Assembly: GCA_900549185.1 (NCBI GenBank)
Contig: URNM01000125.1
Span: 1-5,023 of the forward strand
Direction of reading: 5' to 3'
DNA length: 5,023 bases
Source of the DNA: an uncultured Collinsella sp.
Lineage (GTDB): Bacteria; Actinomycetota; Coriobacteriia; Coriobacteriales; Coriobacteriaceae
This document shows, one piece after another, positions 1 through 5,023 of this stretch (position 1 is the first letter of the stretch; the number at the start of each line of letters is the position of its first letter). The notes under the pieces were generated by a model. The model saw nothing but the letters and a program-made list of their open reading frames with translations, was not told where the DNA came from and did no database searches. Position numbers and translations under genes: made by a program.

Positions 1-25
1 AGCGTCAGATGTGTATAAGAGACAG
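1..25. other. Nextera (Tn5) adapter, left end; not genomic
   Basis: Positions 7-25 are the exact 19-base Tn5 mosaic end used in Illumina Nextera kits (AGATGTGTATAAGAGACAG). Positions 1-6 (AGCGTC) are the 3' end of the read-1 arm that precedes it. Genomic sequence therefore begins at 26. The ATG at 9-11 lies inside the adapter and gives false proteins starting MCIRDR. The identity rests on the known kit sequence and is essentially certain. Confidence 0.98.
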
Positions 26-26
26 G

Positions 27-3000
27 GTCAAAGACGTAAGCCACGCCGCCCGTCATGCCGGCGGCGAAGTTCTGCCCGACCTCGCCCAGGATGAGCGCCA
101 GACCTCCCGTCATGTACTCGCAGCCATGGTTGCCGCAGCCCTCGACCACCACCGTGGCACCGGAGTTGCGTACGCCAAAGCGCTGGCCGGCCAGGCCGTT
201 AATGAAGCCGCGGCCACTCGTAGCGCCAAAGAACGCAACGTTGCCCACGATGATGTTCTCGTCGAACTTGTAGGTCGCATGCGGGTTGGGGCGCACCGAC
301 ACCTCGCCGCCCGAAAGGCCCTTGCCAAAGTAGTCGTTGGCGTCGCCGCACACGTTGAGCGTAATGCCGCGCGGCAGAAAGGCGCCAAAGCTCTGACCGG
401 CCGAACCATCGCAATCGATGGTGATGGAGCCGGCGGGCAGGCCCTCGGGATGCGCCTTGGTCACCGCGTTGCCCAAGATGGTGCCCACGCAGCGGTTGAC
501 GTTGGCGATATCGGCGCGGAAGCGAATCGGACGCAGGTGCGCACGGGCATCGGCCGTATAGGGCACAAACAACGTGGAGTCGAGCGTCTTGTCGAGCTCA
601 CTGTCCGCAGCCATCTGCGGCAGGAAGTGACGACCGTCGGCACCCGGGATGTGGGCACCGAACTCGCAGGTCGCGCTCGCCAGCACGGGCGACAGATCGA
701 GCAGGTTGGCCTTGCGGTTGCCCGGGACCTCAATCTGGCGCAAGCACTCGGGATGGCCGACCATCTCGTCGACGGTGCGGAAGCCCAGGCTCGCCATGAC
801 CTCGCGCAGCTGCTCGGCAACAAAGAGCATAAAGTGCTCAACGTGCTCGGGCTTGCCGCGGAAGCCGCGACGCAGGCGGCAGTTTTGCGTAGCGATGCCG
901 GCCGGGCAGGAATCCTGCTGGCAGTCGCGCTGCATGAGGCAGCCCATGGAGATGAGCGGCATGGTCGCAAAGCCAAACTCCTCGGCGCCCAACAGGCAGG
1001 CGACAGCAACATCGGTGCCGTCCATGAGCTTGCCGTCGGCCTCGAGCACCACGCGCGAGCGCAGGCCGTTTTGCAGCAGCGTCTGCTGGGCCTCGGCAAG
1101 GCCAAGCTCCAGCGGCAGACCGGCGTGCCAGATCGAATCGCGCGCCGCGGCACCGGAGCCGCCGTTGTGGCCGCTGATCAAGATCTTGTCGGCAGCGCCC
1201 TTGGCCACACCGGTGGCGATGGTGCCGACACCGGCCTCGCTGACCAGCTTGACCGACACGCGTGCGCCGGGGTTGGCGTTCTTAAGGTCAAAGATCAGCT
1301 CTGCCAGGTCCTCGATAGAGTAAATATCGTGGTGCGGCGGGGGCGAGATCAGGCCGATGCCGGGCGTGGACTGACGGACCTCGGCGATCCAGGGGTAGAC
1401 CTTCTTGCCGGGCAGGTGGCCGCCCTCGCCGGGCTTGGCGCCCTGGGCCATCTTGATCTGAATCTCGAAGGCGCTGCACAGGTAGCGGCTCGTCACGCCA
1501 AAGCGCGCGCTTGCCACCTGCTTGATGGCGGAGTTCTTGGAGTCACCGTTGGCCAGCGGGGTCTCGCGACGCGAATCCTCGCCGCCCTCGCCCGAGTTGG
1601 AACGACCGTGCAGGCGGTTCATGGCGATGGCCATGCACTCGTGCGCTTCTTTGCTGATGGAACCGTACGACATGGCACCGGTGTTAAAGCGGCGGACGAT
1701 GTTGAGCGCGGGCTCCACCTCGTCGAGTGCCACCGGAGTGCGGCCGCTGGCATCAAAGTCCAGCAAGTCGCGCAGACGCACGGCACGGCCGGTGCGGTGC
1801 AGGCGAGCGCTGTACTCCTTAAAGGTGTCGTAGCTGTCCTCGCGGCAGGCGGTCTGCAGCAAGTAGACGGTCTGCGGATCGATGAGGTGATCCTCGCCGC
1901 CGAGCGGGCGCCACTTGGTCAGGCCCAACGTGGGCAGCTGATCGGGAGCCGGGCTCTTAAGGATAGCGAGTGCGGCGTCGTAGCGCTCGTTTTGCTCGCG
2001 CTCAACGTCCTCGACACCCATACCGCCCACACGGCTCACCGTGCCGGCGAAGTACGCGTTGACGAACTCCGGAGTGAAGCCCACGGCCTCGAAGATCTGC
2101 GCCGAATGGTAGCTCTGCACCGTGGAGATGCCCATCTTGGACATGATGGAGACGATGCCGGCGGTCGCAGCCTTGTTGTAGTTGGCAATGCCCTGCTCGG
2201 CTGTCACGTCCAGATCGCCGTGCGCCGCCAAGTCGCGAATGCACGCATGCGCGTTGTACGGATAGATGCCGCTCGCGGAGTAGCCCACCAGCGCCGCAAA
2301 GTCGTGCGGGGACACGGCGTCGCCACACTCCACCACGATGTCGGCAAAGGTACGCACGCCGGCGCGGATCAGGTGGTTGTGCACGCAGCCCACGGCGAGC
2401 AGCGACGGTACGGGCACCTCGCCCGCAGCGGCACGGTCGCTCAACACCACGATGTTCACGCCGTCACGGACCGCGGCCTCAACGTCCTCTGCAAGCTGCT
2501 TGAGCGCAGCCTGCAGCGCACCCTCGCCGGCATCGCGGCGGTAGACGGCACGGAAACGGCGGGTCTTAAAGCCCACGCGGTCGATGGCGCAGATACGCTC
2601 GAACTCCTCCTCGCTCAGCAGCGGACGCTCCAGGCGCACCAGCTGACAGGCCGTACGGGAGTCCTCGAGCAGGTTGCCGTGGTTGCCCAGGTAGAGCGTG
2701 GTCGAGGTGACCATGTGCTCGCGAAGAGCGTCGATGGGCGGATTCGTGACCTGAGCGAACAGCTGATAGAAGTAGTCGAAGAACGAGCGCGTCTTCTTGG
2801 ACAGGCAGGCCAGCGGCGCATCGATACCCATCGAGGCGAGCGGCGCCTTGCCCTGCTGGGCCATGGGACGCACGACTTCGTCAACATCATCCCAGTGATA
2901 CCCGAGCTTGGCCATGCGCACGGCGGCGGGCACCTCGGTATCCTCGGCGGGCGTGGGCGCGACGGGCTTGTCGAGCGCGTCGACGGTCAGCGTCTCCTCG

Positions 3001-4334
3001 GCGATCCAGTCGCGATAGGGCTTTTCCTTGGCGTAACGGGCACGCAGCTCATCGTTGTAGATGACGCGACCGCGGGCAAAGTCGACCTCGAGCATCTGGC
3101 CCGGTCCCAGGCAGCCGCTCGTCAGGATGTTCTCGGGGCTCACCTCGATGGTGCCCACCTCGCTTGCCAGCATAAAGCGACCGTCGCGCGTCACATAGTA
3201 GCGGGCGGGACGCAGGCCGTTACGGTCGAGGGCGGCACCCAGCGTGCGACCGTCGGTAAAGGCGATGGCGGCCGGGCCGTCCCAGGGCTCCATGAGCATG
3301 GACTGGTAGGCGTCGTAGGCGCGGCGTTCCTCGCTCAGGCTGTCGTTGTGGTCCCACGGCTCGGGCAACAGCATGGATGCGGCGCGCGTGAGCGGACGAC
3401 CGTTCATGACCAAAAACTCAAGCACGTTGTCCAGAATCGCGGAGTCGGAACCCTCGCGGTTGATGATGGGCATCACGCGCTCAAGATCGTGCTGCAGCAC
3501 GGGGCTGTACAGGTTGGGTTCGCGGGCGCGGATCCAGTTGACGTTGCCCTTGAGGGTGTTGATCTCGCCGTTATGGATGATAAAACGGTTGGGGTGCGCG
3601 CGCTCCCAACTGGGCGTGGTGTTGGTGGAGTAGCGCGAGTGGACGAGCGCTACGGCCGTTTTGACGGCGGCGTCGTTGAGATCGATGAAGAAGCCGCGCA
3701 TCTGCGTGGCGACCAGCATACCCTTGTACACGATGGTGCGCGAGCTCATGGAGCACACATAGAAGATCTTGTCGCGCAGGGCAAACTCGGCGTCGGCCTT
3801 CTTTTCAATGGTGCGGCGGCACACGTACAGGCGGCGCTCGAAGGCGTCGCCGGCGGGCGTGTCGTCCGGACGGCCCAGGAAAGCCTGCAAGATGGTGGGC
3901 ATGCAGGCGCGGGCTGTCTCGCCCAGGTCGTGCGGGTCGACCGGCACCTCGCGCCAAAAGAGCAGCGGCACGCCGGCCTCGGCGCAGCCCTCCTCAAACA
4001 CGCGACGGGCATCCTCTACGCCCTTGTCGTCCTGCGGGAAGAACAGCATGGCCACGCCATAATCGCCCTCTGCCGGCAGAATCTGGCCGCACTTTTGAGC
4101 CTCTTTGCGGAAAAAGTGATGCGGAACCTGAAACAGGATGCCGGCGCCGTCGCCGGTGTTCTTCTCGAGTCCCGTGCCGCCGCGGTGCTCCAAGTTAACC
4201 AGAATGGACAGCGCATCGTCCAGAATCTGGTGATGGCGCTCGCCGTTGATATCGGCAAGCGCGCCGATGCCACACGCATCGTGATCGAATTCGGGGCGAT
4301 AAAGGCCCTGCTGTTGAGCGGAATCTGCCTGCAT
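27..4334 (-). CDS. gltB: Glutamate synthase (GOGAT) large subunit, C-terminus missing
   Basis: Cytoplasmic enzyme of ammonia assimilation. It hydrolyses glutamine, channels the ammonia to 2-oxoglutarate and forms glutamate with electrons that usually come from the GltD small subunit. The start is ATG at 4334-4332, behind a strong ribosome binding site. I read 1,436 codons with no internal stop. Domains in order: a class II Ntn amidotransferase, with a 20-residue propeptide before the nucleophile Cys21 (DACGIG), HSRYSTNT from His232 and HNGEIN at 254-259; a central domain with TNPPID at 530-535; a synthase domain with SKMGISTVQSY at 732-742, GAMSYGSIS at 886-894, PPPHHD at 998-1003, SGHNGGSG at 1054-1061 and the 3Fe-4S ligands Cys1132, Cys1138 and Cys1143 (C-x5-C-x4-C); then a GXGXG domain ending at GMTGGVAYVFD. 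Family members are about 1,500 residues, so roughly 80-100 are lost to the adapter at the left. gltD is not visible; it may lie downstream. Confidence 0.98.
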
Positions 4335-4340
4335 CGCGAT

Positions 4341-4347
4341 CCTCCCC
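4341..4347 (-). promoter_or_regulatory. gltB ribosome binding site
   Basis: On the minus strand this reads GGGGAGG, a near-perfect Shine-Dalgarno sequence, with six bases between it and the ATG at 4334. It fixes the gltB start and leaves Cys21 behind a short propeptide, as expected for a bacterial GOGAT that is cleaved to expose the catalytic cysteine. Confidence 0.85.
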
Positions 4348-4414
4348 TAGATATTTAGACAGTCAGTTGAATAGGCATACTAGAAGCATCACCGGCCCGT
4401 TGTGTTTCCCGCCC

Positions 4415-4424
4415 GTTTCGAAAC
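4415..4424. repeat. 10-bp perfect palindrome GTTTCGAAAC
   Basis: GTTTCGAAAC reads the same on both strands. It sits 81-90 bp upstream of the gltB start codon, a reasonable place for an operator or activator site. The flanking bases do not extend the symmetry and there is no second copy in the window, so a regulatory role is only a possibility. Confidence 0.3.
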
Positions 4425-4523
4425 AATCGCGTAACGCACGCCCTACGAGTGACACCGCCGACCTCAAGGACAACGACAAGGGCCCCAAGTTCGACCTGTA
4501 AACTCACCACTTCAAACATCTCA

Positions 4524-4568
4524 ATCTGTAACAGTAAGATCCAATTTCCATCCCTAGTTGTTACAGAT
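4524..4568. repeat. Perfect 10-bp inverted repeat ATCTGTAACA-N25-TGTTACAGAT
   Basis: The left arm is 4524-4533 and the right arm is 4559-4568, with a 25-base spacer. The arms match perfectly and stop matching on both sides. Each arm carries a smaller dyad: CTGT-A-ACAG at 4526-4534, and TTGT-T-ACAG with one mismatch at 4558-4566. The arm centres are 35 bp apart, between three and four helical turns. Two operator half-sites for one regulator is a plausible reading. A transcription terminator is unlikely because the loop is long and no T-run follows. No known regulator can be assigned. Confidence 0.5.
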
Positions 4569-4620
4569 CAAGACATTTCAGCAATCCCCTTTCACCATCC
4601 TATTCAAATACAACAATTTT

Positions 4621-4636
4621 GTTAGTCTTGATTAAC
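4621..4636. promoter_or_regulatory. Imperfect dyad GTTAGTCTTGATTAAC, candidate operator
   Basis: Six of eight base pairs are symmetrical about the centre (GTTA/TAAC outer arms, TC/GA inner). The dyad overlaps the proposed -35 element of the Nramp promoter at 4632-4637, where a repressor would block RNA polymerase. Nramp genes are commonly repressed by manganese- or iron-sensing DtxR/MntR or Fur family proteins. The sequence here is not a clear match to any consensus I know, so the link is inference from position. Confidence 0.3.
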
Positions 4637-4660
4637 TTTTGAGCCTGAAACGGGTATCCT
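4632..4660 (+). promoter_or_regulatory. Candidate sigma70-type promoter for the Nramp gene
   Basis: TTAACT at 4632-4637 (four of six matches to TTGACA) is followed by a 17-bp spacer and TATCCT at 4655-4660 (four of six matches to TATAAT). Transcription would begin near 4667 and give a leader of about 30 bases that includes the ribosome binding site at 4686-4690. The spacing is ideal but the hexamers are only moderate, so this is a reasonable prediction rather than a firm call. Confidence 0.45.
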
Positions 4661-4685
4661 TTGCGGCGTCAAACAAACGGCACGC

Positions 4686-4690
4686 AGGAG
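4686..4690 (+). promoter_or_regulatory. Ribosome binding site of the Nramp gene
   Basis: AGGAG lies six bases before the ATG at 4697. It decides the start in favour of 4697 over an in-frame TTG at 4661, which has no such site and sits directly after the proposed -10 element, upstream of the expected transcript start. Confidence 0.8.
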
Positions 4691-4696
4691 CTCACC

Positions 4697-4975
4697 ATGC
4701 TCAACCATCTCAAACAACACTTTTGCTCCCGACGCACCGGTGGTCACGGAGGCCTAGACATTGCGCGGCATATCGGCCCCGGGTTGCTCGTGACCGTCGG
4801 CTTTATCGATCCGGGCAACTGGGCCTCCAATATGGCCGCGGGCTCGCAGTTTGGCTACGCGCTGCTGTGGATCGTCACGCTGTCCACGATCATGCTCATC
4901 GCGTTGCAGCACAACGCGGCGCACCTGGGCATCGCCACAGGCACCTGTCTTGCCGAGGCCACGACACGCTACCTC
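4697..4975 (+). CDS. Nramp-family divalent metal (Mn2+/Fe2+) transporter, N-terminal fragment
   Basis: Inner-membrane, probably proton-coupled importer of Mn2+ or Fe2+. Only the first 93 residues are present, against a usual length of about 400-450. A basic cytoplasmic N-terminus (residues 1-25) leads into a first helix, GPGLLVTVGFIDPGNW. This holds the family signature DPGN at 38-41, whose Asp and Asn bind the metal in Nramp structures. A glycine-rich turn and a second hydrophobic segment follow (about 52-70, FGYALLWIVTLSTIMLIAL), then LGIATGTCLAEA at 77-88, matching the conserved LGI.TG..LAE stretch of MntH-like proteins. The second metal motif (MPH in helix 6) would lie beyond the break, so subfamily and substrate cannot be settled; I therefore do not assign mntH. 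Conceptual translations ending in SLIHI run into adapter. Confidence 0.93.
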
Positions 4976-5023
4976 CTGTCTCTTATACACATCTGACGCT
5001 GCCGACGACTAGTCGAGTGTAGA
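4976..5023. other. Nextera adapter, i5 index and P5 start, right end; not genomic
   Basis: Positions 4976-4994 are the reverse complement of the Tn5 mosaic end. GACGCTGCCGACGA at 4995-5008 is the reverse complement of the read-1 arm, CTAGTCGA at 5009-5016 occupies the i5 index position, and GTGTAGA at 5017-5023 is the start of the reverse-complemented P5 sequence. The index reads TCGACTAG on the other strand, which I recall as Nextera XT i5 index S513. Genomic sequence ends at 4975. Confidence 0.98.

Larger units (their letters stand above)
4335..4696. other. Divergent intergenic control region between gltB and the Nramp gene
   Basis: These 362 bp separate two genes transcribed away from each other, so promoters for both should lie here. 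The region has two parts. The half next to gltB is mixed to GC-rich: 4439-4498 has 38 of 60 G/C. The half next to the Nramp gene is AT-rich: 4501-4640 has 48 of 140 G/C. For gltB, a possible -10 (TAGTAT on the minus strand, positions 4382-4377) lies about 43 bases from the ATG, but I find no acceptable -35 at 16-18 bp, so the gltB promoter is unresolved. No tRNA, terminator with a T-tract, or recognisable riboswitch is visible. Separate entries describe the repeats and the rightward promoter. Confidence 0.8.

Noticed and set aside
461..1153. 230-codon minus-strand open frame and the other internal frames on both strands within 55-4279
   Set aside because: All lie inside gltB in the wrong frame and translate to arginine-, alanine- and serine-rich strings typical of out-of-frame high-GC DNA.
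9..4358. 1,449-codon plus-strand open reading frame as a giant novel protein
   Set aside because: Its ATG is in the adapter, it has no ribosome binding site, and the opposite strand is an unmistakable gltB with all family motifs. It is a codon-register shadow.
4377..4405. gltB promoter with -10 TAGTAT on the minus strand
   Set aside because: No -35-like hexamer exists at 16-18 bp spacing and there is no extended -10, so it is not listed as a promoter feature.
4524..4568. Rho-independent terminator at the 10-bp inverted repeat
   Set aside because: The 25-base loop, the AT-rich stem and the lack of a following T-run do not fit. Both flanking genes also start, rather than end, in this region.
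4661..4696. Upstream in-frame TTG start for the Nramp gene, adding 12 residues
   Set aside because: There is no ribosome binding site before it and it follows directly on the probable -10. The ATG at 4697 has AGGAG at ideal spacing.
4754..4990. Minus-strand frame starting MYKRQ
   Set aside because: The start codon lies in the right-hand adapter, a known contamination product, and the frame is antisense to the Nramp gene.
4976..4994. Terminal inverted repeats at the two window ends as transposon ends
   Set aside because: The 19-bp repeats at 7-25 and 4976-4994 are indeed Tn5 mosaic ends, but they come from tagmentation library preparation. The flanking index and P5 bases prove a synthetic origin.
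4639..5022. Plus-strand frame overlapping the Nramp gene
   Set aside because: It is out of frame with the clear DPGN-containing Nramp translation, and its last part is adapter-coded (SYTHLTLPTT).

Overview
The window is a 5,023-bp, GC-rich bacterial contig holding parts of two divergently transcribed genes, capped at both ends by Illumina Nextera (Tn5) adapter. Only about positions 26-4975 are genomic. The strong GC bias at third codon positions and the absence of TTA, CTA and TCA codons from 1,436 codons suggest a high-GC bacterium. A gut Actinomycetota of the Coriobacteriia/Collinsella type is a guess from style, not something the sequence proves.

Layout. (1) 1-25: adapter. (2) 27-4334, minus strand: gltB, the glutamate synthase (GOGAT) large subunit, complete at its N-terminus and cut by the left adapter inside the C-terminal GXGXG domain. 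All readable functional motifs are intact. (3) 4335-4696: a 362-bp divergent intergenic region. It has a GC-rich half next to gltB and an AT-rich half (about 34% GC over 4501-4640) containing a perfect 10-bp inverted repeat, a dyad and a plausible sigma70-type promoter facing right. (4) 4697-4975, plus strand: the first 93 codons of an Nramp-family divalent metal transporter, with the DPGN metal-binding motif, cut by the right adapter. (5) 4976-5023: adapter, then an 8-nt sample index and the start of the P5 arm.

The genes have no obvious shared pathway. GltB makes glutamate from glutamine and 2-oxoglutarate and carries an Fe-S cluster; the Nramp protein would import Mn2+ or Fe2+. They may share only the control region.

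The most eye-catching object, a 1,449-codon plus-strand open frame over 9-4358, is not a gene. It is the codon-aligned antisense shadow of gltB and takes its ATG from the adapter. I see no mobile element, CRISPR array, RNA gene or novel system. The points worth checking are the regulatory repeats in the intergenic region, a small coding-like GC-rich patch there, and the adapter contamination.
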